Below, one piece after another: positions 22,801 through 33,248 of a stretch of 64,000 bases of DNA (position 1 is the first letter of the stretch; every line of letters begins with the position of its first letter). A program made the translations under genes and the position numbers. This DNA is from Liopterus haemorrhoidalis (taxonomy: Eukaryota > Arthropoda > Insecta > Coleoptera > Dytiscidae): positions 144,858,419-144,922,418 of the forward strand of contig OZ020611.1 in the NCBI GenBank assembly GCA_963971575.1. Direction: 5' to 3'. Below the pieces are notes generated by a model. It did not search any database and was not told where the DNA came from. It saw nothing but the letters and a program-made list of their open reading frames with translations.

Positions 22801-23472
22801 ACAGCAGAGATCTACAGCTTACTTAAAGCATCCGAATATCTTAACCAAAGCCAAGATAATAAATTTACCATTTTCACCGACTCATTAAATGCAATCCAAG
22901 ATCTACAAAAATTATATAGCAAGTGCACCACAGTGAAACAAATACAGGAAAAATTCCACGTAGCGAAGACAAACAATAAACAAGTAACAGTCGTATGGAT
23001 ACCATCGCATGTAGATATTACCGGTAATGAGGCAGCTGACAAAGCAGCAAAAGAGGCAACAGAAGCGAATGATATATTTGAAACCGCCATACCATCTAGC
23101 GACCTCAGAAGCATAATAAAAACTCGGATACTAGACAATTGGGATACAACGTGGAAACAAGTGACAGGCAACAAGTTAAGAAGTATAAAAGATTCAATTA
23201 AAATATGGCACTCACCAGAAACAAGAAAGTTGCAATCAATTATCACAAGACTGCGTATAGGGCACACCAGTATCACGCATAAGTATCTATTAGATAAAGA
23301 GGAACAACCGCTCTGTGAAAGGTGCAACACTCAGATTACTGTCGAACATCTACTTGTCTACTGCGCAAAATTTAACAGAGAAAGGCGAAGATACAACCTC
23401 CCAAACACTCTAGCGCAAATATTAAATAATGATGAACGAAATACTAAAAACCTATGTAATTGTAATCTGTAA
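19819..23472 (+). pseudogene. LINE ORF2: endonuclease, reverse transcriptase, RNase H; one internal stop
   Basis: 1217 codons in one frame, broken only by TAA at 21118-21120. Residues 1-230 are an APE-type endonuclease (QWNLNGL, QETRL, ILGDFNAHN, GSHHFPIL). The reverse transcriptase follows: YRPISMSNNLSKLL, FFDIKKAYDTTW, GVPQGEILSVTLF and the catalytic FADD. RNase H shows YTDGSR, AEIYSL, FTDSLNA and WIPSHVDITGNEAADK. The C-terminus has a CX2CX5HX4C finger (CERCNTQITVEHLLVYC). FADD in place of the more usual YADD is common in this group. With the single stop removed the protein would be of usual length. Confidence 0.92.
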
Positions 23473-23561
23473 CAAGTAACATGTATATCTATAGGATGGG
23501 GTGCTAATAATCTTAGCTATTGAAACACCCATAAATAAATGAATTTAAAAAAAAAAAAAAT

Positions 23562-23715
23562 GATTTGTAGTCATGTTTGGAACAGTACTCTCTGCATATT
23601 CAAACACTTTTTCCAAAACATTTTCTGGTTTGGATAATTCTTCCGAATTGTCTTTCTCATCAAATAAAATTTCTTTTATATTACTTAAAAGCACCCCAAA
23701 ACTTTCATGCGCCAT
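23562..23715 (-). pseudogene. coding remnant of the DNA transposon, minus strand
   Basis: From an ATG at 23715 the minus strand is open for about 51 codons, starting MAHESFGVLLSNIKEILF. An acidic segment (DEKDNSEELSKPE) and a helical end (VFEYAESTVPNM) follow. It is cut at the LINE poly(A) tail. No homology was recognised. Confidence 0.35.
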
Positions 23716-24102
23716 TTATATATTATCGTACAAAACAATTAGCAGAAGACAGACTTCATATATACACACATATAAATCATTTGTTTACAAAAAAAAAAAA
23801 GATTAGAATAATAGTTTGAATAATTGCATAATCTGAACAAAGCGTTCGTCTTTGACTTACTTGCACAGTCTGCACAGAGACCACGTGACAAAAAACTTGC
23901 ACGACACAGAGTTAACACTGCACAGTTATGCCGAACGCAACTTTTGCTTCCGCCGTTTTCCTATAGATGGCTTTAGCGGTAAGTAGTGGTTGAAATAAAT
24001 AGATCATAGACATTATGCAATAAACGTGGGCATCTATCAACATAACCCCATAAAAACATTAGTCGATTTGTGTCTGCATCATAAAGTTATTTTCAATTGA
24101 AA

Positions 24103-24415
24103 ATGTCGGGAGGTTTTAATTATCTGCTTCAATATGAAGAAATCTGCAGCTGAGGCTCATCGAATGCTTTCAAATACTTATGGTGAAGCCGCTATTAGTG
24201 AAAGCACGAGTCGTGAGTGGTTTCAACGCTTCAAGAACGGTGATTTTCACGTCGAAGACCGGTATAGCATACCGACAATGCTCGACCCCATGTTGCGAAA
24301 GTGGTCAAGACATACATGGAAACGTTGAAATGGGAAGTCCTACCCCACCCGCTATATTTTCCAGACGTTGCTCCCACTGACTATCACTTGTTTCGATCAA
24401 TGGCACACGGCCTGG
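24103..24415 (+). pseudogene. internally deleted mariner transposase
   Basis: The N-terminal helix-turn-helix part (AAEAHRMLSNTYGEAAIS, WFQRFKNGDFHVED) is joined, after a short link, to the region of the third catalytic aspartate (LKWEVLPHPLYFPDVAPTDYH). The first two aspartates and everything between are gone, and frames change near 24135 and 24300. Confidence 0.75.
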
Positions 24416-24601
24416 TTTGTAATTCGGGGCCGTCTGCAAATTAAGCCTAAAGAATTTATTGCAATTGTAAAAATAACGATAAATAAATAAATACAAAAAA
24501 GCTAGCACAGGATTTTAGTGCCTATCTATGTGACACCACTGTATTAGTTTTGTCGCCCAACATCCACGCGTTAGGACAAGTATTACTACTGGCCAGTTAC
24601 A

Positions 24602-25145
24602 ATGAAGCTGACGTTGAAAACGATGGCGCGTTATTCACGATTACAAGAGGCCGTAATCAGCACAAAAAACAAAAAAAAAAACAAAAATCCCGCACCTCTA
24701 ACCAATTTCAAGTGGGAAGTATTTGACCACCCTCTATACCAGCGTTTCTTAACCAAAAACGTACCACGGACCAGTCAAATATTTAATTTTCTACCGCAGA
24801 CCACAAAAAATAAATGTACTATTAAACAAATTTATTGTATATGTAGACTCTACATGTAATATCTCAGTTATAAAAACTCACTGAAAAATTAACAAGAGAT
24901 CATAAAAAAATTAATAAATCAGGCAAATCATTTTTAAGCCATTCGCGGACCACTAAAATTTTTCTAAGGATCACCCGTGGTCCGCGGACCACCGGTAGAG
25001 AAACACTGCTCTATACTACGCACCGTCGGACTACCATCTCTTCCCGAACTTGAAACTGCATTTAAGTGGAAAACGTTAAACGACCGACAACGAGTTACTT
25101 CAAAAATCTGGAAACATGCTACTATAAATATTCGGATTTAGAACG
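24602..25145 (+). pseudogene. second mariner remnant, split by a hAT MITE
   Basis: FKWEVFDHPLY ends at about 24739, and after the insertion the reading continues YAPSDYHLFPNLKLHL at about 25016. Together these are the third-aspartate block of a mariner transposase. Only this end of the gene remains. Confidence 0.65.
24740..25008. mobile_element. 269-bp hAT MITE with 8-bp target duplication
   Basis: The tips CAGCGTTTCTTAACC and (in complement) CAGTGTTTCTCTACC are flanked by CTCTATAC on both sides (24732-24739, 25009-25016). GTACCACGGACC and GGTCCGCGGACCACC extend the inverted arms. It interrupts a mariner coding remnant exactly. Confidence 0.95.
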
Positions 25146-25379
25146 CCATTATGCAGAAAAATAATTAATACTTAAGAAATATACCTCACATTTTTTTGAT
25201 TTTTTTATATACCTACTTCTTATTTTGCAAAATAATAATAATAATAAATAAACTTAATTTTGATCGGCTACACTTCTGTCAACACACAACACGGGTGTAA
25301 ATACAATTTTTGAAAAATTTGAAAAATTTTAAATTACTTATTGATCACGTGGTTATTAAAAAAATTTATGTGAAATGTG
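25146..25379. other. short AT-rich spacer
   Basis: Contains an (ATA)n run at about 25228-25250 and no recognised gene or repeat border. Confidence 0.4.
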
Positions 25380-26040
25380 AATTTTCACACATTTCAGGGT
25401 TTCGCAGGTATTTAAGTGAATGATGATTATTTGGGATGCCAAAACAAATTTTATGTAAAAATATTCTTTTATTAATTTTAATTCGAATGCCTAATACCAT
25501 TATTTGGGTTTCTAAATATTTGCAGTATTTTTTTTTATATAGCAAGGTTCATTAATATTTTGAAAATTGCGCCTACGGCTTCCATTGGTTGTTTAAGTCA
25601 TAAACTCCACCCCTCTGATTTCGTATACATTCAAACATAGAATTAAGTTATAATTTCAACACTTCCCACTGGTTATTAAATTTACGCTTTTAAAAATTAA
25701 ATGCAACATTTGCCAAAATATAACTAGAATTTTGACAAAATAATTTAAACAAAAAAATTGATGTGAAGTGTGAATATTCACACATTTCAGGGTTTCGCAG
25801 GTATATAATAAGTGAAGGCGGTATGCTGAGTGTGTAGGACAAATTTTACTTTGTAGTAATCACGGCAAAATGAACGATATTTTTAAAATAATTTATCGTC
25901 TATTAATCATATAATAAGATTGGTTATTAAATTTACGCTCTTAAAAATTAGATGCAACATTTGTCAAAATATAACTAGAATTTTGACAAAATAATTTCAA
26001 CATAATAAAAATGCAAAAAAAAAACAGAAAAAATAAAATT

Positions 26041-26131
26041 CACTCCGTACTCGAACTCGAAACCCTTCGATTCCAGCGCATTTTAGCTTACGACACCAGT
26101 GCTCTAACCATTACGCTATCGCACGCCTTGC
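26041..26131 (-). other. tRNA-like cassette of a second kind in unit R
   Basis: The minus strand reads GCGTGCGATAGCGTAATGG then TTAGAGCACTGG (A-box-like), and later GTTTCGAGTTCGAGTACGG (B-box-like). It is longer than a normal tRNA and its acceptor ends do not pair. It takes the place held by a different tRNA-like piece in the neighbouring unit. Confidence 0.35.
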
Positions 26132-26700
26132 AGTGTCTTACATTGGCATAACTTTTGTACTTTGTGAACCAAAAACCACAAAAAATGCGTTATTTTCCGA
26201 AAACATAATCTGATCAAAAATTCCTGTTGTACTATTTCGGTTCACACCAATATACATTACTTAGAATTTTTTTAGATTTTTAGTTTAAACCATCTGGGCT
26301 ACAGGGTGTGGGACAAAAAAATTTTTGCACAATTTTGGCCAAAATCGCATCAAAATAATTTATTTTGCAAAAATAATAATTTGATCGTTAATCCACGTAC
26401 TAAGGGCTTTCATTTGATACCCTACTCAGAATTTAAAAAAAATATTTTGGTTTTCGATGAGCACATATTTGTTTATATTTTTAGGGGGGTATGTTTTTTA
26501 GATGTTTTAGTATCTTTCCTAGGTGCGGGTCAAAGAGTTGTATAAGCATGCCAAATTTCAACTCTCTAGGTTTAACCGTTTGGCTACAATTTTTACCGAA
26601 CAGACAGACAGACAGACGACAAAATGACGGTATAAGGGTTTTTTGGTCATACCTACAAAACCCTAATAAAAATGCAAAAAAAAAAACGGAAAAATAAAAA

Positions 26701-26766
26701 TTGACGGGAATCGAACAGTAGTTTGCAACTTAAAAAGAGAGAACGTTACCACTGGACTACGGACGT
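26701..26766 (-). other. tRNA-like cassette of the first kind in unit R
   Basis: The minus strand reads GTCCGTAGTCCAGTGGTAAC then TTTTTAAGTTGCAAAC and GTTCGATTCCCGTC. It matches the cassette at 14515-14583 with base changes, including in the anticodon region. Confidence 0.4.
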
Positions 26767-27308
26767 TCACTCGTTTACTGTGTTAAATAGCGGATTAAAT
26801 ATTTTACATATTTTAGTTAAAAACACAAAAAATGCGTTATTTTCCGTAAACATAATCTGATCAAAAATTCCTGTTGTACTATTCCGATTCACACCAATGT
26901 ACATTACTTAGAATTTTTTCAGATTTTTAGTTTAAACCATCTGGGCTACAGGGTGTGGGACAAATTTTTTTTTGCACAATTTTTGCAAAAATCGTGTCAA
27001 AATAATTTATTTTGCAAAAATAAAATCTTGTTCGTTAATCCAAGTACCAAGGGCTTTCATTTGATACGCTACACAGAATTGGAATATTTTTTTCTATGAG
27101 CATATATTTGTTTATATTTTTAGAGGGATATGTTTTTAGATATTTTAGTATTTTTCCTATGTGCGGGTCAAAGAGTTGTATAAGCATGTCAAATTTCAAC
27201 TATCTAGATTTAGCCGTTTGGCTACAATTTTTACCGAACAGACAGACAGACCGACGACAAAATGACGGTATAAGGGTTTTTTGGTCATACCTACAAAACC
27301 ATAAAAAC

Positions 27309-28207
27309 GTGGCGCGGCCAAGGTGGGGGGGGGGGGGGCTCGCCTTCCCTCCCCCCACCCCGGGGCCAACCGAATTATTATGAAGTATTATACAATACTA
27401 GCAGATGGAGTTCAGGCTTACGTCAGACAAAGATATCCTACTGCTATTTACATTGTGTAGTTCATTCTCTAAATCTAGCACTGTCTAAGTCTTCGACAAT
27501 ACGTGATGTCAGTAATTGTTTTGAAACAGTTGAAAAAATGTATGCGTTTTTTGAAACACCAAAACGAAATGCAGTATTGTCCGAAAAAATTGATGAATTC
27601 GTTACTGAAACGAAACGCCAGAAACTTAAAAAAATATGCCCAACACGATGGGTGGAAAGACACTAATTGATCATCGTTATGGTACAACTATTAGAATCGT
27701 CTTTCATGCACTGGAAGAAATTGCCACCTGGTGAGAAAATACGACATCTTCTTTAACAGATATTTAATGTCCTGATCTTGTTATTATCAATAGAAAAAGT
27801 ATTTGGCTATACATTGCCAATAATGTAAATATTTGCAATCCGAAAATAGGGATTTAAGTATGGCCATTCAACAAGTAAAAAATGTTCAATCGGTGCTTAG
27901 CATTATTCGTATAAATTCAGACAATGAATTAAAAATCATTAATGAAAAAGCAGAAAATATCATTATTAAAATTTTTAATTATAAATCAAATATTACCCAA
28001 CTAAGAATAACATTCTTGGACTACTCAGAATTGAATATGAGATTTATTAAACATAAACAAATTTTAAAATCATTTCAGTGCCTAATTCCGACTGAAAAGA
28101 GTCCATGAGTCCAATTATAATATAATACATAATAAATGTTTACATATTAGTTTATTTGTATTTTTGATTCGGCCCTCCCCAAGAAAAAATCCTGGCTGCG
28201 GCACTGG
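27309..28207 (+). pseudogene. hAT transposase remnant (52-kDa-repressor/ZMYM type)
   Basis: Frames at 27393-27670 read GVQAYVRQRYPTAIYIHC, VVHSLNLALSKSS and KICPTRWVERH, a core well known from this hAT branch (HC..H.LNLAL then TRW). A further 91-codon frame from 27833 continues with helical sequence. The right tip, in complement CAGTGCCGCAGCCAGG, ends at about 28207; the left tip GTGGCGCGGCCAAGG lies at about 27309 beside a G-run. Stops and frame shifts break the gene. Confidence 0.75.
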
Positions 28208-28249
28208 TAGTGGGTAATATAGCCTTAACTATTTCTATTATGTAAACTA

Positions 28250-28525
28250 CTAGGTTATTACCCGTCAACAATGACGGATTTATAACATAAAAATTTTAGT
28301 TGTTTAGTATGTGTATTTGGCTTTATTTTTTAATGTATCTTAATTTCGTATAATTAACCAAAAAATATACCACCATGTCAGGTATTTTCGAAAAACAACA
28401 TAAAAAATGGAATATTAAAAGAAAAGATGCAGAAAGGGTGGTAAAAAACCAAGTTAATATAGTCAAAAACATTTTTTTTTTTTTTTTGTTAAAAACCCGT
28501 AATTGTTGACGGATGAACCAACCTA
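28250..28525. mobile_element. 276-bp inverted-repeat element
   Basis: The left arm AGGTTATTACCCGTCAACAA and the complement of the right arm AGGTTGGTTCATCCGTCAAC share the block CCGTCAACAATKACGG. The interior holds a T-run at about 28472-28488. There is no coding sequence. Confidence 0.6.
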
Positions 28526-28662
28526 GTGTTATAATTAGAGACCGGCAAATATATTTAAAAAACTTTATTTTAAACGAATAATTCTGTAATAATTATTAAC
28601 TTCTTTTTACTTATAAAGCGCCCTCTCTGATATTAGCATACTATATATAGACTGTATTGGGT

Positions 28663-28962
28663 ATATAAGCCGTTCACTTTTGTAAGAACAAACTAGATCT
28701 GGTTATTTTGGTTACTTTTATAGTGTATTACTGACTTTAAATATCAATTAAAAATATTACTTACACTGTAAAACCGACTTTAGGTTTCTAGGTTATGGTC
28801 ATTATAATTAAGATATCAATTTTCATTATGACATATGTCAAATGGATCGACATTTTAAAAAAGTGACATTTTTTAATACCACCATGACATACAATTTCAA
28901 AGATGGAAACTATTCAAAACAAAATTTCCTCTTAGTTTGTTCTTACAAAAGAAACGTTTATA
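28663..28962. mobile_element. MITE family A/B, type A copy
   Basis: The left tip AAGCCGTTCACTTTTGTAAG and, in complement, the right tip with TTTTGTAAGAACAAAC form the inverted repeat. Inside the tip, the left half carries ACTAGATCTGGTTATTTTGG and the right half AAACTAAGAGGAAATTTT. It directly abuts the type B copy. Confidence 0.75.
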
Positions 28963-29300
28963 TAATCTGTCTCATTTTGTAATACGAAATTAGATCTAGG
29001 TAACTTTGGTGACTGTTGTGGTGTAAATAGACTTTTATGGAAACATGTGAACTTGTAAATCTGGCTTTTAAATATTTGGTTGTTTTATTATATCGAGGTT
29101 ATATTAACTTCAAAACTATATATGTCAGATAACAAATTGACATGTCAAAATTGCGATAGATATGTCAAAATTGAGATAGACATGTCAAATATTTTAAAAG
29201 AGGCCACTTCAGAATTACCAACCTAAGCTGATATTTTAAATATACAACATAAAAAATGAAATTTCCCTCTTAGTTTCGTATTACAAAATGAGACAGATAA
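28963..29300. mobile_element. MITE family A/B, type B copy
   Basis: The tips read AATCTGTCTCATTTTGTAAT then ACGAAA on both ends. The inner halves match type A in order (left AGATCTAGGTAACTTTGG, right CTAAGAGGGAAATTTC), so A and B are subfamilies differing mainly in their outer 30 bases. ATGTCAAAATTG units repeat in the middle. Confidence 0.75.
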
Positions 29301-29387
29301 TACCAGGTTCTTTTCTCAAAGCCTATTTGACACAGGAGATTGGTAAAAAAGGGTAGTGTTATTAAGAGTATCCTTATATAAAGAATT

Positions 29388-29759
29388 CCCAGCAAACATT
29401 TTTATACGGGCCAGTACTGGTAAAGCACATACTCCCCGGCATTGAAAGTAATGGGCCAGTACCCCGGTGTCCCCGTGGCCGTTACTGGCCCATTGATGTA
29501 TCAGTTGCCGGCCCAGCAACGGTAAAGTGCAAAATAATCGCATTAGTTGCAAGATTTATTTCTGATGGTTTTAAGTAAAAAGTATGAGTGAAGAAGAGTG
29601 CTTATAAAATGCTGGTAAAGTACTTCGTATAGGCGGAATGCGAAATACAAATGTGAAGTACATTATTAATACTGGCGTTGCTCTTACTTTTGGTGCCAGT
29701 AAATTACCAGCATAAAAGCAGTTTGCCGGCATTCGGCCGTTAGTTGAATGTTTGCTGGG
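29388..29759. mobile_element. 372-bp MITE
   Basis: CCCAGCAAACATTTTTA at the left and CCCAGCAAACATTCAAC in complement at the right form the inverted repeat. The middle is GC-richer, with GGGCCAGTA / TACTGGCCC type internal inverted copies. It sits directly against a hAT transposase remnant. Confidence 0.75.
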
Positions 29760-30350
29760 TTATGTCCAAATTTACCCTTACCACCAAATCCAGTTGTGAC
29801 ACGTTGGGGAACATGGCTTGAAGCGGCGTTATTTTATGTTAACAATTTTGAAGTTTTAAAATTTTTTATTTTCAATGTATCTCCGGATGCTCAAAGCATT
29901 ATAATATCAAAAAATATTGTACAAAAACCAAATATTTATGAAGAGTTAAAGTTCATAAAGACTAATTTTGAATTTCTTCCTTCAACCATAGTAAATTTAG
30001 AAAAACAATACCGGCCGTTGTCAGAATCTTTAAATATTATTTATTGGACAGTAAACAAACTGAAATTTGTTCCCGAGGAGTTTGGTTTGCACTTGTCTGC
30101 AAAAATTGATAGTATATTTAATAAAAATCCTGACCTACAAGTAACACTACAATTTTCTATCAATTTATTATCAAATCAGGATATATTTAATAAATATAAA
30201 GAAATATATACTTTTTATAACTATGCACCAATAACAAGTTTTGATGTAGAGAGGTCTTTTTCTTTTTTCAAGGAAGTATATACATCAAAAAGAACTAATT
30301 TTTCTGATGAAAATTTAGAAAAATACTTAATGATTTCTTTAAATAATTAA
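29760..30350 (+). pseudogene. hAT transposase, C-terminal part
   Basis: About 196 codons are open. They begin after the MITE with LCPNLPLPPNPVVTRWGTWL and end YAPITSFDVERSFSFFK then NLEKYLMISLNN. The first block is the conserved TRWGTW motif and the last is the hAT dimerisation domain with its VERSFS core. The N-terminal and catalytic halves are absent on this side, and no hAT sequence is seen before the MITE. The good state of the frame suggests modest age. Confidence 0.8.
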
Positions 30351-31522
30351 AAACTTATTACTTTCATAAATATTATTATTAATTATTATTATTATTATTG
30401 AGCAAAGAAAAAAAAAAAAACTCACTACAACACACACCAAGTCGAAAATTTTCTTACTATTATTATTATTGATATTAAAATTGTATTTATTTTGCTTGTG
30501 TATACTATTTATTAAAAATAAATAATATCGTTTATAAACTTTTTCATTTTTCAATTTTTTACTATTTGGAAATAAAGACCAACAAAAAACAAAATAATAA
30601 AACACTTGTACCGTAATGAATTCTTATCTTAATAACGACACCTCATTATTTTGGGATTATATCCGAGATGATTCCAGTCACTCCTTTGCCATTGGTCAGT
30701 GTTTGATAAGATATTCAATTTTTATACGCTACCGCTACACTATTTGTCAGCAGTGCACATTACAAATATATATAATTAGATTTTATTTCTACAGATAACA
30801 CATATGCCGCTTTTTATCAAAAAACACTTACTAAAAGTACCGTTGAATATATTTGTCGGACACTAGTTATAATATTGCAATTAAAAATATGTACTCACTT
30901 TGGAAGATTTAGAACCAAGTCTTCTTTAAAAACCTCTGCACACAGTTTTAAGACAAAACACAAAATTAACACTATATTAGTACTAACTTTTAATTGTTTA
31001 CACTATTTTCATTAATTTTTATTTTAAAAACGTTCAATTCTTGCAAAAAAATGAGTATTTTTAACTTGTTTATACCAAAAAATAATATACCTATATATAT
31101 AATATACCTATTAGATAGTTAAAAATTCGTTTTGTTAGTTTTGTATAAGAAACTTGTAAGATGTGAGGGTTATACTTACCGTTAAGTTCCTGAAAGGTCT
31201 GACTGGGATTTCCTTCTATCAAAGTCCATAAAACGAACATATTGTACATAAGAAAAATCCAACAATTCTTATGCGCCAATCTAATAAATTAGTAGCCTAT
31301 TAAATGTTGTATACTTAACTTTGGTTCTATGTAAGACGAGGAAATAATAAATAATACAAAATAAATAAATAAGAAGGTTGCTTTATATTCTTTTTACACT
31401 GGGTTTGTTACATTGGTGTATTTTCCATACAGTTTACTTTTTTTATACAGTAATACTAACATATTTTTATATTCCTATAAGTACAGTTATTGTCAATATC
31501 ATTTCTACAACAATTGAACATT
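30351..31522. other. AT-rich region, nothing recognised
   Basis: (ATT)n tracts at about 30370-30400 and 30460-30475. Small open frames on both strands lack known motifs. Confidence 0.45.
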
Positions 31523-31662
31523 AAGGGCCGCTTTCTTAAAGCTTAGTTAACTATAACCAAAGGATCAGAAAATGGTTGCTATGGTTACTTATGGGATTGT
31601 TATATTGTAACAGAGTTTAACCAAAAGATTAAACTCGACTAAGCTTTCAGAAACCGGCCCTA
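31523..31662. mobile_element. 140-bp MITE
   Basis: AGGGCCGCTTTCTTAAAGCT at the left and AGGGCCGGTTTCTGAAAGCT in complement at the right. The arms continue TAGT and together cover nearly a third of the element. A split copy of the same family is found at 54910-55029 and, after duplication, at 58645-58762 with 60092-60117. Confidence 0.85.
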
Positions 31663-32336
31663 TATATTTGTTTCATATTCTCGTTTTATATTTCGATAAC
31701 ATTTGAATATGAACTAAATATAAATGTTGTAGGTATAACAGAAACGAATTATAACAGACTTTGTTCAGTTATGTAGATACAGTATCAAAAATGATATGTT
31801 TTGCAAAGCTTATAACCAGTATTAAATTATTTCCAATTTGCTATTCATGTGAAAATAAAATGTATATAAATTTGTACACTCACATTACGTGCACTCTTCC
31901 ATTGACTTGATTATGTACGCTGCTTCACTTATTCGTACAATTTCCAACATGACGCTACCACCCGCATCGTTTTGTATCTACAATGTGGCCTAGTTAGGTC
32001 TACATTAAAGATAAGTGAAGTGTACTACACAGGAATTACAGATCAAATCTCATTATAGAAATTTTAAGGATAACAAATATTTTGTGTTGAATCGAACGAA
32101 AGTACTTAAAATAATATATTAACAAATCTCGTTTTACGAAATAAAAATTTTAGTATAACTACTACTTTTTGTCTGAAAATAGTACGCAGAACTGAAAAGT
32201 GAAGATGGAGACTGAGCAGGCTGCAAACTTTGCGTGACAAGGCCCCACTCTTTGTAGGGCCTTGTACAAGTAAGCGCTGTCTGTACTTCATTAACCATTT
32301 TGCATTGTGCGGAGCCACAGTAAGCATGGTAGTCTG
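31663..32336. other. intergenic stretch, nothing recognised
   Basis: AT-rich, no coding motif on either strand. The string CAGTATTTCTCAACC that begins at about 32338 is an hAT-type tip without a recognisable partner. Confidence 0.4.
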
Positions 32337-32406
32337 TGTCAGTATTTCTCAACCTTTTATGATATGGGACCTCCCAAAATTATGTACATATTGTCTGAGG
32401 CCCCCC

Positions 32407-32644
32407 TATATATCGTCCCTTTAATACTACAACCAGGTAACTTGAAAATAGTAGTTTCTCAGAAAATTAATTTTAAGTTTTAAAGAGCAATAAAAATCAA
32501 TGGACTTATATATTTGATTTACTGGGTTTTCGTATTTAGATTTAGCATTACAAAGATAATAAATAATTGGATAGGAAGGTGTAAATAGCTCAAAATACCC
32601 AAATTTCGAGTTACCCAGTTGTAGTATTAAGGGGACGATATATA
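32407..32644. mobile_element. 238-bp MITE with long inverted repeats
   Basis: TATATATCGTCCCTTTAATA at the left and TATATATCGTCCCCTTAATA in complement at the right, continuing CTACAAC and GGTAACT, give arms of about 40 bases. It probably inserted into an older hAT remnant whose tip is at about 32338. Both ends are TA-rich, so the exact border is uncertain by a few bases. Confidence 0.75.
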
Positions 32645-32689
32645 TTGTGGGTATCAAAATAGGGACACGATTATTCTAGAAAAGACGAC

Positions 32690-33040
32690 GTGTTAGCAAG
32701 CTGGAGAAAAATTTTGATGACCAAAGTTTATCAAAAGAATTGAATAATAATATTGAAATTTTCCCGAATACACCGAAAGTGAAGGATATCAAGGACAACT
32801 TTTAGTTTTTAAATGGGAACGTATGTCATGTTATCTTTGGATAGAGCTTTTAAAAAGAAACAACTTTTACTTAATCATTTACTTAATTTCTTTTACGGTT
32901 GACGAAAAATTGTATTCTCTGTACTGACTTGAATGTATTTTATTTAAAAGTATTCAAAGTGCCTTCCACTTTGATTTAAACCCTTTTGTATTCATACTCT
33001 TGAGTTATACGTAGCGCGGAGCATAATAAAAAATATAACA
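32690..33040 (+). repeat. interspersed repeat family X, copy 1
   Basis: It shares in order with 38790-39480 and 49440-50790 the blocks GACCAAAGTTTAT, GAGCTTTT..AAAGAAACAAC, ACAAAAATTGTATT-like and TAGCGCGGAGCATAATAAA. No coding potential was recognised. The family is not one I can name. Confidence 0.5.
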
Positions 33041-33248
33041 AAAAAAAATATATTTTCATGCTTCAATCTTGAATGTGTGGACGCCGGCTCTGGATGGCAA
33101 AGTAATTATGCACTTGATATGACAGTTTCGTTTTCGAAAGCTATAGATGGATTGAAAAAGATTTGGGTTTATCTATTCTGTAGCACTGATGTCCAAAATA
33201 ATGTTTTTTAACAATTACGTGGTATTGAAAATGTAATTGGAGGGTAAA

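Larger units (their letters stand above)
17980..23560 (+). mobile_element. nearly full-length I/jockey-group LINE with RNase H
   Basis: It carries a 5' untranslated part, ORF1, ORF2 and a poly(A) tail of about 14 A at 23547-23560. TGATTTGTGG at 17970-17979 and TGATTTGTAG at 23561-23570 (9 of 10 equal) are the likely target duplication, giving an element of about 5.58 kb. The order endonuclease, reverse transcriptase, RNase H points to the I/jockey group. Damage is light: two frameshifts in ORF1 and one stop in ORF2, so the insertion is fairly young. Confidence 0.85.
17700..23935. mobile_element. DNA transposon remnant interrupted by a LINE
   Basis: The left end GTTCGGCATATACTGTGCAG and the complement of the right end GTTCGGCATAACTGTGCAG match over about 40 bases with a few changes. 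The matching part goes on to TGTGT and TGCA. Between them are two short coding remnants that converge on each other, plus an inserted non-LTR retrotransposon of about 5.6 kb. Without the LINE the element is only about 0.65 kb, so it was itself shortened. The superfamily is not clear. Confidence 0.6.
25380..27302 (-). mobile_element. tandem array of repeat unit R (three partial copies)
   Basis: In reverse orientation to the copy at 13988, a tip-end piece occupies 25380-25756. A longer unit starting with its own hairpin and tip (TGAATATTCACACATTTCAG) spans 25757-26664, and a third unit without the tip spans 26665-27302. Units 2 and 3 both end GGTCATACCTACAAAACC. All carry the GACAGACAGAC motif near the end. 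Unit 2 differs from the others in its tRNA-like cassette and in about 130 bases after its tip. No protein is encoded. Confidence 0.65.

Noticed and set aside
22812..23330. A 172-codon minus-strand frame
   Set aside because: It is the shadow of the RNase H region of LINE ORF2.
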